A stretch of 64,000 nucleotides of DNA from Bacteroidota bacterium (GTDB lineage: Bacteria > Bacteroidota > Bacteroidia > J057 > JAJTIE01), in the NCBI GenBank assembly GCA_021300195.1, contig JAJTIE010000018.1, positions 148,393 through 212,392 on the forward strand, read 5' to 3'. The notes under the pieces are model-generated. The model worked only from the letters and a program-made list of their open reading frames with translations. It searched no databases and was not told the origin of the DNA. Made by a program: the position numbers and the translations under genes. Of this stretch, positions 8,860-17,853 are shown piece after piece; the stretch's first letter is position 1; every line of letters begins with the position of its first letter.

Positions 8860-9571
8860 GGCCGGCCACAGGCGCTTTGCCCTGCTGCTGGACCCCGACC
8901 ATGCCGAACCGGCTGCACTAGCCCGCCTGCTACCCCTAGCCGAGGCCGCAGGCACAGACTACCTGCTGCTGGGTGGCAGCCTGGTGAGCCGCCTGGCCCT
9001 GGATGCCCTGATAGGCCAGATACGATCGCACACGCAGCTTCCAGTCGTACTCTTCCCTGGGCACCCGCTCCAGCTATCGGGCCAGGCCGATGCCCTGCTG
9101 TACCTCAGCCTCATCAGTGGCCGAAACCCCGAGTATCTGATTGGCCACCATGTGGCCAGCGCGCCCCTGCTGGCACAGCTGCAGCTAGAGGTTATCCCCA
9201 CCGGCTATATGCTGGTAGACTGTGGGCGCAGCACCAGTGCCAGCTATATGAGTGGCACCCAGCCCCTGCCGTATGACAAGCCGGAGCTGGCGCAGTACAC
9301 CGCCCTGGCGGGCCAGTACCTGGGCCTGCAGTGCCTATACCTGGATGGCGGCAGCGGGGCCGAGCGGCCCATTTCGCCCGATATGATCCGCGCCGTGCGT
9401 GGGCAGGTACAGCTGCCGCTGCTGGTGGGGGGCGGGCTGCGCACGGTGGCCCACATCCAGCAGGCGCTGGCCGCCGGGGCCGACTGTGTGGTGGTGGGCA
9501 CCGCCCTGGAGCGCACCCAGGATGCCGACCTGCTGCTGGACCTGGTGCAGGCAGTAAAAAGCTTTGTATAG
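8831..9571 (+). CDS. Geranylgeranylglyceryl/heptaprenylglyceryl phosphate synthase (PcrB/GGGPS family)
   Basis: This 246-residue TIM-barrel enzyme joins a long-chain prenyl diphosphate to sn-glycerol-1-phosphate, the first ether-lipid step in archaea. Visible motifs are the N-terminal LLLDPDHAE, the GTDYLLLGGS strand, YLDGGSG, the phosphate-binding VGGGLRT and the C-terminal VVGTALE. It belongs to the bacterial group II form common in Bacteroidota, for which GGGPS activity is known in some members. The product in this organism is not established. It overlaps the preceding membrane-protein gene and ends before a bidirectional terminator. A UbiA prenyltransferase that could act next is at 22605-23480. 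Confidence 0.88.
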   Translation: MLASLQAAHRAGHRRFALLLDPDHAEPAALARLLPLAEAAGTDYLLLGGSLVSRLALDALIGQIRSHTQLPVVLFPGHPLQLSGQADALLYLSLISGRNPEYLIGHHVASAPLLAQLQLEVIPTGYMLVDCGRSTSASYMSGTQPLPYDKPELAQYTALAGQYLGLQCLYLDGGSGAERPISPDMIRAVRGQVQLPLLVGGGLRTVAHIQQALAAGADCVVVGTALERTQDADLLLDLVQAVKSFV

Positions 9572-9651
9572 CACTAGCGCCGGGCCTTGGCCAGAGTAGC
9601 CTTTCCTGGCCAGGCTCTCAGTGCGTTTCGTGCCGATTGTCGGTCGGGCAG

Positions 9652-9688
9652 AAAAAAAGTCCCCGGAGATACCTCCAGGGACTTTTTC
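9652..9688. terminator. Bidirectional Rho-independent terminator
   Basis: The arms AAAAAGTCCC and GGGACTTTTT with inner CGGAG/CTCC pairing form a hairpin flanked by A-run and T-run. It lies between the convergent GGGPS gene and the YceI lipoprotein gene and can serve both. Confidence 0.85.
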
Positions 9689-9734
9689 ACAATCCGGCTA
9701 GCTACGGCTATGCCTGCATCGTGTTCCGGGTGGC

Positions 9735-10346
9735 TTACTTGCCAGCCAGTTGGAATTTCAGCTCTACTTCGTTGTTGATAACAGCTTGCTTCGGCTGAAA
9801 CTTCATGCCGAAGTCTTCGCGCATTACCTTGGCAGTGCCTTCTACTTTAGCTTGGGCACCAGCCAGGTTCAGGCTGCTCAGGTTCAGCTCCACCTCTTTG
9901 GTTTTGCCGGCCACAGTCAGGTTACCCTTGGCTATGTTTTCCTTCACTTCGGTAATTTCAAAAGTAGCCTCGGGGTGTTTCTCCAGGTTGAAGAAGTCGG
10001 GGCTCTTCAGGTGGTCCACCAGTTTCTTCTCATCGGCGGCGGGCAGCGGTTGCTCGTCGGTAATCTTCAGGCTGGCAATGTCAAACACCAGTTTGCCACC
10101 GGTTATCTTACCGTCCTTACCTTCCAGCTTGCCTTCTTTCAGGAGGAATTTGCCGGTGTGTTCGCCTTGGCCGGCTTGCTTGGTAGCGCGGAACTCCACC
10201 CAGGTATTTGCCGTGTCCAGGTTTTCGGGTAGGGCCACCACTACGCTGTCAGCCTTCTGATCGTCCGCGGCATCTTTCTTTTTCTCTCCGCAGGCCACCA
10301 GGATGCCCATAAGGGCTAGGGCTAGTACAAAAAATTTGGTTTTCAT
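9735..10346 (-). CDS. YceI-family lipoprotein
   Basis: YceI proteins are lipocalin-like barrels that bind polyisoprenoid or amphiphilic molecules in the periplasm. The 203-residue product has a signal peptide with lipobox LVAC (C19), an acidic spacer, then the YceI domain from about residue 50 (TWVEFRATKQAG, FDIASLKITDEQ, LKSPDFFNLEKHPEATFEIT). The YceI core HLKSPDFF is intact. I set the start at the ATG at 10346; the open frame runs further upstream but has no signal peptide there. It is divergent from the SNF2 helicase gene and ends at the shared terminator at 9652-9688. A second YceI gene is at 50472. Confidence 0.88.
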   Translation of the reverse strand: MKTKFFVLALALMGILVACGEKKKDAADDQKADSVVVALPENLDTANTWVEFRATKQAGQGEHTGKFLLKEGKLEGKDGKITGGKLVFDIASLKITDEQPLPAADEKKLVDHLKSPDFFNLEKHPEATFEITEVKENIAKGNLTVAGKTKEVELNLSSLNLAGAQAKVEGTAKVMREDFGMKFQPKQAVINNEVELKFQLAGK

Positions 10347-10452
10347 GTTGTGATATGGATTAGGGTTAAAAAACAAACTGATTAACAAAAACAATGTACG
10401 TACATTAAAGTTCCATAGTTTCCACACTTCTTCTAAAAGGTTTTTTCGCTCG

Positions 10453-10460
10453 TACCTTTG
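10453..10460 (+). promoter_or_regulatory. Putative -7 promoter element for the SNF2 helicase gene
   Basis: TACCTTTG is an exact TAnnTTTG match. Transcription would begin near 10466, which rules out the upstream TTG at 10466 as start codon and supports the ATG at 10535. Confidence 0.6.
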
Positions 10461-10534
10461 GCAGTTTGTGCGCCTGGCGGAACCAGCGCAAAGATAAAAT
10501 TTTAAAAGCAAACACAGCGCAAGTCGAAATACGC

Positions 10535-13402
10535 ATGGTAAAGGCCCTGATAGACGAAAACCAGGCCTTCGAGGCCGTATACAGCATCTATCTGCATCCG
10601 CAGCTGGGCTACATTGTGGGTGCCTACGTGGTGCAGAACACGGCCACCGGCGGCCTAAGCCTGAGCAACCAGCGCCTGCTGCCCGAAAACTACCCCCAGT
10701 TTGCCCACCGCCTGGACGAAACCGACCGAAAGCTGACAGAACTGCTGAACGACCTGACGGTGCAGGCCCTGTACAAGCAGTTTGGCCAGAAGCACAGCAG
10801 CATCGATGCCTTCCTGAAAAAGTATGAGCAGCTCCCCACACGCGAGTACATACAGGCCTACATACAGCGCCGGGTGGCGCAGGCCCTGCCCCTGCTGCGG
10901 GGCCGAAACTTCTACCTGATGGGCAAGGACGGCTACCCCGCCTATCAGCGCCTGGAGATAAGCGACCTGTATGCCCGCGCCAACTTCAACATAGACCGAG
11001 AACCGGACGAAACGCGCTACAAGGCCTTTGTAAAGCTGGGCGACCAGCGGCTAGACCTGTACCGCCAGCCCGTGGCCCTACTCACCCACGAGCCCTGCTG
11101 GATGATGGTGGGCGAAACGGCCTTTACCTTCGACCAGAAGCTGGACGGAAAAAAACTGCTCCCCTTCATACAGAAGCGCTACATCGGCATACCCCGAAAA
11201 ATGGAGCCAGACTACTACCGGAAGTTCCTGCTGAAGCTGGTAGAAGACTATCCGGTATGGGCCAAGGGCTTCAGTATAGAGAAAATTAAGCAACCACCCC
11301 ACTTCATACTACAGGTAACAGCCGATGCACAAAGCCATTACACCTTCCAGATGAAAGTGCAGTATGGCAGCTACCTCTTTCCGCTGGTGCCTTTCCGCGC
11401 GGTTTCGGTAAGCCTGCTGCACGACAAGGCCACCGACGACTACACCTTCTACAAGGTGCACCGCCAGCAGGAGCCCGAGGAAGAGATGCGTGCTTTTTTC
11501 CAGGGCCTCCGCCCCGAGCAGGGCCTGCTGAGCGACCTGGTGCTGAGCGAAGACGAAGCCTACCGCTGGCTGTATGCCCATGTGCAAGACATCCAGCGCC
11601 GGGGCATCGAGATCCGCCAGACCGGGCCCGGCAAGCCACTCGTCTTTCAGAAACCCGAACTAAGGGCCGAGATACAGGAGCGCGACCACCGATTCTGGAT
11701 ACGAGCCGAAGTGCAGATAGGCCCCCACCGGCTGCCGCTCAGCGACCTGCGCAGCCACATCCTGAAGGGAAACCAGAACCTGGATCTGCCCGATGGCACC
11801 ACCGCCCTGCTACCCACCGAGTGGCTGGAGGAGTGGAAGCACTTCTTCGAAGTAGCCCGCCTGGAAGACGGCCACTATACCCTGTACAACTACCAGGCTA
11901 GCCTGCTAGATAGCCTGCAGACCGGCAAACCCCGTGAGCAGCAGTATAAGTCGGAAGCGCTCACAGACTTTGACCGCATAGAGCCACAGCCCCTGCCTAG
12001 CGGCCTACAGGCTATCCCCCGAGACTACCAGCAGGCGGGCTACGACTGGATGTGCTTCTTGCAGAAGTACGGCTTTGGCGGAATACTGGCCGACGACATG
12101 GGCCTGGGCAAAACCCTGCAAACCCTAAGCCTGCTGCTGCGCCAGCACGGCGGCACGGTGCCCAAGCCGGCAGCCCCCAGCCTGGTGGTGGTGCCCAATA
12201 GCCTGGTGTACAACTGGCTGAACGAAGCCAAAAAATTTGCCCCCACCCTGCGCTGCCTGCAGTACACCGGCAGCCGCCGCCGTGCCGAGCTGGAGCAGCT
12301 GCACACCCACGACCTGGTGATAACCACCTATGGCACCGTGCGCCAAGACCTGGAGCAGCTGCTGCAGCACCGCTTTCACTACATTGTGCTAGACGAAAGC
12401 CAGACCATAAAAAACCGCGATGCCAAGATAACCCGCGCCGTGCTGCGCCTGCAGAGCGAATACCGCCTGAGCCTGACCGGCACACCCGTGGAAAACACCG
12501 CCATGGACCTGTGGACGCAAATGCAGTTCCTGAACCCGGGCTTGCTGGGCAGCGAGTCCTTCTTCGAGCGCTACTATGCCTTCCCCATAGAGAGGGAAGG
12601 AAATGAGCAGCGTGCCGCCAAGCTGCGAAAGCTCACCGCTCCCTTCCTGCTACGCCGTACCAAGGAAATGGTAGCCACCGAGCTACCCCCCCGCACCGAG
12701 CAGGTTCAGCTGTGTGAAATGCTGCCCGAGCAGCAGCGCCTGTACAACGACACCAAAGGCGCTATACGCCGCACCCTCTTCAGCGAGACCGCCCTGGATA
12801 GCCTGTACAACAACAAAATACAGGTGCTGAGCGGCCTGCAGCAGCTACGCCAGATAGCCATCCACCCCCGCATGGTAGAGCCGGAGGTGAACGAAAGCGG
12901 TAAGTACGCCGAGATGTGGAGCATGCTGGACAGCATCCTGGCCGAAGGCAGCAAGGTGCTCATTTTCAGCCAGTTTGTAAAATTCCTCCAGATACTGAAG
13001 TATGACCTCATGCAGCGCGGCCTCCCCTATAGCTACATAGACGGCAGCGTGCGAGACCGCGGCGCCGAGGTGGAGAAGTTTCAGACCGACCCCGCTACCA
13101 AGCTCTTCCTCATTAGCCTGAAGGCGGGCGGCACCGGCCTCAACCTTACCGCTGCCGAATACGTCTTCCTGCTAGACCCCTGGTGGAACCCCGCCATAGA
13201 GCAGCAGGCCATGAACCGCGCCCACCGCATTGGCCAGGATAAGCCGGTATTTGTGTACAAGTTTATTACCGAGGGCAGCATAGAGGAGAAGATACAACTG
13301 CTGCAGGAGCGCAAGCAAAAAATAGCCGGAGACATCATCCACACCGAAGAGAACTTCTTCAAGAGCCTGGACAAGACCGAACTGCTGGACCTGTTCCGGT
13401 AA
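10535..13402 (+). CDS. SNF2/RapA-type DEAD-like helicase (SWI2/SNF2 ATPase)
   Basis: A 955-residue DNA-dependent ATPase. The N-terminal half (about 1-480) is a poorly conserved region found in Bacteroidota members. The SNF2 ATPase follows, with Walker A DMGLGKT (about 521-527) and a DESQ box near 619. Then come LSLTGTPVEN and the C-terminal helicase lobe with ISLKAGGTGLNL and NRAHRIGQ. SNF2 enzymes translocate on duplex DNA and remodel bound proteins; the bacterial role is usually in transcription recycling or repair and is not defined here. It is a single-gene unit with its own promoter and a strong downstream terminator. Confidence 0.9.
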   Translation: MVKALIDENQAFEAVYSIYLHPQLGYIVGAYVVQNTATGGLSLSNQRLLPENYPQFAHRLDETDRKLTELLNDLTVQALYKQFGQKHSSIDAFLKKYEQLPTREYIQAYIQRRVAQALPLLRGRNFYLMGKDGYPAYQRLEISDLYARANFNIDREPDETRYKAFVKLGDQRLDLYRQPVALLTHEPCWMMVGETAFTFDQKLDGKKLLPFIQKRYIGIPRKMEPDYYRKFLLKLVEDYPVWAKGFSIEKIKQPPHFILQVTADAQSHYTFQMKVQYGSYLFPLVPFRAVSVSLLHDKATDDYTFYKVHRQQEPEEEMRAFFQGLRPEQGLLSDLVLSEDEAYRWLYAHVQDIQRRGIEIRQTGPGKPLVFQKPELRAEIQERDHRFWIRAEVQIGPHRLPLSDLRSHILKGNQNLDLPDGTTALLPTEWLEEWKHFFEVARLEDGHYTLYNYQASLLDSLQTGKPREQQYKSEALTDFDRIEPQPLPSGLQAIPRDYQQAGYDWMCFLQKYGFGGILADDMGLGKTLQTLSLLLRQHGGTVPKPAAPSLVVVPNSLVYNWLNEAKKFAPTLRCLQYTGSRRRAELEQLHTHDLVITTYGTVRQDLEQLLQHRFHYIVLDESQTIKNRDAKITRAVLRLQSEYRLSLTGTPVENTAMDLWTQMQFLNPGLLGSESFFERYYAFPIEREGNEQRAAKLRKLTAPFLLRRTKEMVATELPPRTEQVQLCEMLPEQQRLYNDTKGAIRRTLFSETALDSLYNNKIQVLSGLQQLRQIAIHPRMVEPEVNESGKYAEMWSMLDSILAEGSKVLIFSQFVKFLQILKYDLMQRGLPYSYIDGSVRDRGAEVEKFQTDPATKLFLISLKAGGTGLNLTAAEYVFLLDPWWNPAIEQQAMNRAHRIGQDKPVFVYKFITEGSIEEKIQLLQERKQKIAGDIIHTEENFFKSLDKTELLDLFR

Positions 13403-13530
13403 CTACCCCCGGCGGGGCAAGACCTTGCCAGCGTGGGTATGCGCTACAGAACAAATTCGTACACTACGAAACTAGTGGCACCTACAGCGGCAAACTGAGC
13501 ATGCAGTCGCCCCCAGTAGAGGCCTGTGGA

Positions 13531-13558
13531 GGCCCGTACGCAAGTGCGGGCCTTTTTT
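13531..13558 (+). terminator. Rho-independent terminator after the SNF2 gene
   Basis: Arms GGCCCGTAC and GTGCGGGCC (one G-T pair) enclose a short loop and are followed by six T. It lies about 130 nt after the helicase stop; the stretch between holds no recognisable gene. Confidence 0.8.
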
Positions 13559-13615
13559 GTGCAGTAGCCTGAAGGCTTAGTCTGCTCTCGGGCTACCCCT
13601 GTATGCCTGCCGGGC

Positions 13616-14518
13616 CTAGAAGAATACCTCCAGGGCGGCGCGGTAGGTGTTGCAGTGAGCCTGCACAATGTCTCGCAGGCGTGGGCTGTACCCCCCACCC
13701 ATCACGGTTACCACCGGTATGGCGTTTTGCTTCAGCTGCTGGTACACATAGCGGTCTCGCTGGTGGCAGCCGGCCAGGCTGAGGGCCAGGGTGCCCAGCT
13801 TGTCTGTAGCCAGCACATCTACCCCCGCCTGGTAGAAGGCAAAGTCCGGCTCCAGCTCGTCTATCAGGCGGGGCAGCGTATCGGCCAGCAGCCGCATATA
13901 GGGGCCGTCCTCGGTACACCGTGGCAGGGCAAGGTCCAGGTCGCCATGCTCCTTCGGGTGCGGATAATTGGCCGCCCCGTGCATGCTGAAGGTGAAGACC
14001 CGCGACTCGCCGGCAAATAGCGCCGCTGTGCCATTGCCCTGGTGCACATCCAGGTCTATGATCAGGATCTGCCGGGCGCGGCCGCTGTCTAGCAGCAGGC
14101 GGGCGGCCATGGCTAGGTCATTCAGCAGGCAGAAGCCCTCTCCCCGGTCGTAGTAGGCGTGGTGGGTGCCTCCGCTCACATTCATGGCCACCCCATACTG
14201 CTGGGCTGCCTGGCACAGCTGCCAGGTGCCCCCGCATATATCCAGCTCGCGCTGGTACAGGGCCTGGCTGAGGGGGAAGCCCAGTCGCCGTTCGGCGCGG
14301 CGCTCCAGGCTGGCGGTGCGCAGCTGCTGCACATAGGCGGCGCTGTGCGTGCGCAGCACCTCCGCCTCGCTCAGGGGCGTGGGCGCAAACAGGTTGGCCT
14401 CTGTTATGCTGTGCTCATACAGCAGTTGCTCGGGTATCAGCTCGTACTTCAGCATCGGGAACCGGTGCGATTCCGGCAGCGGATGGCAGTAGTTGGGCTT
14501 GTAGGCTATTTTCAGCAT
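13616..14518 (-). CDS. Histone deacetylase/AcuC superfamily protein
   Basis: A 300-residue member of the arginase/deacetylase fold. The zinc and catalytic residues are present: GGTHHAYYDRGEGFCLLND (His-His pair), LDVHQGNGT (Asp-x-His zinc ligands), and YQAGVDVLATDKLG (third ligand Asp). Bacterial members deacetylate small acyl compounds, polyamines or acetylated proteins; the substrate here is unknown. The chosen ATG at 14518 starts with LKIAYKPNYCHPLP, the usual family N-terminus. It lies downstream of the M1 aminopeptidase gene on the same strand, 79 nt away. Confidence 0.88.
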   Translation of the reverse strand: MLKIAYKPNYCHPLPESHRFPMLKYELIPEQLLYEHSITEANLFAPTPLSEAEVLRTHSAAYVQQLRTASLERRAERRLGFPLSQALYQRELDICGGTWQLCQAAQQYGVAMNVSGGTHHAYYDRGEGFCLLNDLAMAARLLLDSGRARQILIIDLDVHQGNGTAALFAGESRVFTFSMHGAANYPHPKEHGDLDLALPRCTEDGPYMRLLADTLPRLIDELEPDFAFYQAGVDVLATDKLGTLALSLAGCHQRDRYVYQQLKQNAIPVVTVMGGGYSPRLRDIVQAHCNTYRAALEVFF

Positions 14519-14597
14519 AGGGCGTGCATCCGGCTCTGTGTGGGCCTTTGGCCTGCCCGTGGGAGTGCTATGCAAGACTCTAGCTGTGCTTTTCCAG

Positions 14598-17237
14598 CTA
14601 CTCGCGCAGGCGTTTGGGGTACGAACGCTCCAGCCAGGGTTTCAGTTCGGGCAGGTGGGGCTCCATCTCGGCCAGCAGGCTGCCCGCGACGTCTTGCACA
14701 AACGCCTGGCTGTCCATCTCGGCGGTGTACATCAGCACCGGCAGCAGGGCACGCATTTCCTCCGGGCTACGGTCTTGCAGAAAGGCACTGTAGGAGTTCA
14801 TGATCAGTATGCGCATGTAGCTTTCCAGCCTCCACAGTTTCTCTACCACCAGGGCATTTGCCGCCGGGTGCTTGTTTTCCAGCAGGATGTCTATCACGGC
14901 CTGGCTCAGTAGCGCATCGGGGGCATGCTGCAGGGGTAGGGCAGCCTGCACCGCCCGTGCTGGCTCCAGCATGCCTAGCCGCACCAGGGCATGTGCCCGC
15001 ACGCTGTAGCTGCTGTCATGCAGGGCCGCCTCCAGCGCGGTCAGCACCTTCTGGTAGGCCTGGCTGGCCCTACCGCCTCCTTCACTGCCGGCATAGTTGG
15101 CCAGCAGCTCAATGGCGGCACTGCGTACGGCAGGCTGTGGCTCGCCCAGGTAGTAGCCTAGCAGGCTATCCAGGCGATCGGGCCGTTTAGTTGATGTGGC
15201 TAGCTGCGCCAGGTACTGAAGTGCCTCTACACGGATCTGCCAGATGGGGTCTTGCGTAGCGCGCCACAGCTCTTCCTCTATCTCGGCTGCTGGCAGTGCC
15301 AGGCCAGGCAGCTGCTCCAGGGCTGCCATGCGCTGCCCAAAGCCCCGGCCCTGGCCCAGCTGATAGACCCAGAAGCGGGGGGGCTTGGTTTCGCTTATAG
15401 TTCCGGGTAGCACATGGTCCGCATCCAGCTCCACATTCTGGATGAATGCGGGCCAGCCCTGCTCGATGGCTGTGGGGGGCGCACTGGGATATGGAATCGT
15501 AAGCACCGTATCGGCACTATGGATGGTAACCGCCACGCGCTGTGTGCCCCGGTGTCCGGCTATCTCCAGCTGCAGGGGCAGGGTATACACGGGCTGGTAA
15601 CGCAGGTCCTGCTGCTGCAGCACATGTACGCGTAGCGCCTCGGCCTGCAGGTCATATTCGTAGGTAACAGCCAGTGCCGGGTGGCCGGCAGCATAAAACC
15701 ACTGCTGGAAGAAAGGCGTGAGGTCTCGGCCACTCACGGCCTCCAGGGCCAGGCGCAGGTCGTGCACCTCCACAGGCTGGTACGCATGCTGCTGCAGGTA
15801 GCGCTGTATGCCGGCAAAAAAGGCCTCATCCCCCAGCTGCTGCCGCAGGTAGTGCAGCACCAGCCCGCCCTTCTGGTAGCTATGGGCATCGAATAGGTCG
15901 CCGGCATCTGCATACGCTTCGCGGATCAGGGGGCGCCGCTTGGTGGTGGCCTCGCTCAGGTAGGTTTGTTTCTCCGCTGCCAGGTGGGCGTCGGCATTGT
16001 CTTTTCCATACTTATGCTCGCGCCACAGGTACTCGCCATAGGTGGCAAAGGATTCATTCAGCGGCAGCTGCCCCCAGCTTTCGCAGGTTACCAGGTCTCC
16101 AAACCATTGGTGTGCCAGTTCGTGGCTGATGAAGTCCTCACGACTCTCGTCCAGATGTGCCAGGCTGTCGTGCTGTAGTTCGCTGTAGTGTATGGTGGCG
16201 GTGGTGTTTTCCATGGCCCCACTTACAAAGTCGCGCACCACCACTTGGCTGTATTTGGGCCAGGGGTAGGGTACGCCTAGTTTTTGGCTGAAGAACTCCA
16301 GCATTTCGGGCGTATGGCCAAACACCAGCTGGGCATAGGGGGCATAGGCGGGCTCTACATAGTAGCTTACCTCGCGCCCCCGCCAGGTGTCGGTATGCTT
16401 GTAGAACTTTCCTACCGCCATCATAAACAGGTAGGGGGCGTGGGGCTGCGTTAGTACCCAGCGGTCTGTCCGCTGTCCGCTTGGCGCGGGGGTACTGCTC
16501 ATTAGCAGGCCGTTGCTCAGCGTTTGGTAGCTGCTGTCTACGGTTATGCGCAGGTCTTGTGTGCAGCGCTCATTGGGCTGGTCTATTGTGGGGAACCAGC
16601 AGCTGCTGGCCTCGGTCTCTCCCTGTGTCCATATCTGCCGGGGCTTGTAGGGGTGCCGTCCATCGGCATTGATGAAGTAGAGGCCCTGTGCCCCGCTGAT
16701 GTATTCGCTACCCGCCCGCTGCAGGCGGTAGGGCCGTGCTGTGTAGTCTATTTCCAGCCACAGGGTGTCCCTACGCGTGTAGGTGTGGGGCAGGGCTATG
16801 TGCAGCTGCAGGCTGTCGGCATAGCGGTAGGTCAGGGGCGTGCCCCCTGCCAGTTGCAGGCTGTGTATGTCCAGCCCCTTTGCGTCCAGCACCAGGCTGT
16901 CTGTCGGATAAAAATAGGGGGTAAGCTGCAGGAGGGCCCGGCCCCGCAGGCTGCGCTCGGCCCAGTCGAAGCGCACAGATAGCTCCGTATGCAGCAGGTC
17001 CATCCGTCGCACGCGGGTGTATTGCCTGGGCTCTCTGGCAGCTGCTGCCCATATGGGTGCCTGCTGGCCGGGGTCTGTGCTCTTCAGCACCTTGTCTACG
17101 GCCACACCCAGGGGTTCAAGCTGGTTGGCCCGGCGGGCCTTGCAGCCAGCCAGCAGGCCGACCAGTATACATAGGCCCAATACCCGTGCTGCCGGTGCAA
17201 GGCACCCCTGCGGAAGAAAAAAGGAGAATACACGCAT
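14598..17237 (-). CDS. M1-family metallo-aminopeptidase, lipoprotein, with HEAT-like C-terminus
   Basis: An 879-residue exported enzyme. The signal peptide ends in lipobox LLAGC (C32), so it should be a lipoprotein. The M1 domain shows substrate motif GAMEN and the zinc site HELAHQW with the third ligand in NESFATYGEYL. It trims amino-terminal residues from peptides, probably in the periplasm or at the surface for nutrition. The last 250 residues are a set of alpha-helical repeats like those that follow M1 domains in ERAP/TAF2-type proteins. The start at 17237 is the ATG that gives a proper signal peptide; the open frame runs further upstream without one. Confidence 0.9.
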   Translation of the reverse strand: MRVFSFFLPQGCLAPAARVLGLCILVGLLAGCKARRANQLEPLGVAVDKVLKSTDPGQQAPIWAAAAREPRQYTRVRRMDLLHTELSVRFDWAERSLRGRALLQLTPYFYPTDSLVLDAKGLDIHSLQLAGGTPLTYRYADSLQLHIALPHTYTRRDTLWLEIDYTARPYRLQRAGSEYISGAQGLYFINADGRHPYKPRQIWTQGETEASSCWFPTIDQPNERCTQDLRITVDSSYQTLSNGLLMSSTPAPSGQRTDRWVLTQPHAPYLFMMAVGKFYKHTDTWRGREVSYYVEPAYAPYAQLVFGHTPEMLEFFSQKLGVPYPWPKYSQVVVRDFVSGAMENTTATIHYSELQHDSLAHLDESREDFISHELAHQWFGDLVTCESWGQLPLNESFATYGEYLWREHKYGKDNADAHLAAEKQTYLSEATTKRRPLIREAYADAGDLFDAHSYQKGGLVLHYLRQQLGDEAFFAGIQRYLQQHAYQPVEVHDLRLALEAVSGRDLTPFFQQWFYAAGHPALAVTYEYDLQAEALRVHVLQQQDLRYQPVYTLPLQLEIAGHRGTQRVAVTIHSADTVLTIPYPSAPPTAIEQGWPAFIQNVELDADHVLPGTISETKPPRFWVYQLGQGRGFGQRMAALEQLPGLALPAAEIEEELWRATQDPIWQIRVEALQYLAQLATSTKRPDRLDSLLGYYLGEPQPAVRSAAIELLANYAGSEGGGRASQAYQKVLTALEAALHDSSYSVRAHALVRLGMLEPARAVQAALPLQHAPDALLSQAVIDILLENKHPAANALVVEKLWRLESYMRILIMNSYSAFLQDRSPEEMRALLPVLMYTAEMDSQAFVQDVAGSLLAEMEPHLPELKPWLERSYPKRLRE

Positions 17238-17318
17238 GAATACCAACTTGGTTAGGCACCCAAAATAGGCAAAACTTTTCTCAGCTACTTTGTGCATCTT
17301 TGAGCTTTTCAGCGGGAT

Positions 17319-17816
17319 ATGACACTTGTACAGATAGCAGATCTGGACCCCATAGCCATTTTTCATCAGGCGGGGCTGAGCACCCTACCCGATGGCAGCC
17401 GGGTACAATGGCAGCCAGCAGGCCCCTACCGATGGCAGGCGGAGCACGGCGGCAAAACCTACCGCATCCTTCTCTTGGGCCAAGATGTAGAGACTGCCAC
17501 GCTGGATATACGCCTGAATGGCAAGCGCATGCAGCTGCAATACGAGACGCTGGAGATGCGCCTGCAGAAGAAAATAGGCATAGAGCCAGGTGCCGTGCAA
17601 AAGGTTACCGACCTGCGTGCCCCTATGCCCGGCCTTATCCGGGCCCTACCCATCAGCCCGGGCCAGCAGATTGCCAAGGGCGAACCCCTGATTGTGCTGG
17701 AGGCCATGAAGATGGAGAACGTAATAAAAAGCCCGGCAGATGTGGTGATAGCCAGCATAGCGGTTCAGGTAGGCCAGGCAGTGGAGAAGAACCAGGTGCT
17801 GGTATCTTTTGCCTGA
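17319..17816 (+). CDS. Biotin carboxyl carrier (biotinyl-domain) protein
   Basis: A 165-residue protein with a C-terminal biotinyl domain (about 98-165). The canonical EAMKMEN motif gives K131 as the biotinylation site, and PMPG lies at 102-105 as in carboxylases. The N-terminal 95 residues resemble the region preceding the carrier domain in acyl-CoA carboxylase biotin subunits of Bacteroidota. No biotin carboxylase or carboxyltransferase gene is in the window, so the partner enzyme is unknown; propionyl- or acetyl-CoA carboxylase are the likely options. A near -7 element (CATCTTTG) lies about 20 nt upstream. Confidence 0.88.
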   Translation: MTLVQIADLDPIAIFHQAGLSTLPDGSRVQWQPAGPYRWQAEHGGKTYRILLLGQDVETATLDIRLNGKRMQLQYETLEMRLQKKIGIEPGAVQKVTDLRAPMPGLIRALPISPGQQIAKGEPLIVLEAMKMENVIKSPADVVIASIAVQVGQAVEKNQVLVSFA

Positions 17817-17853
17817 TCATCCCGCGCCTGTTGGTGTATTGGGCTTGCGCAGA

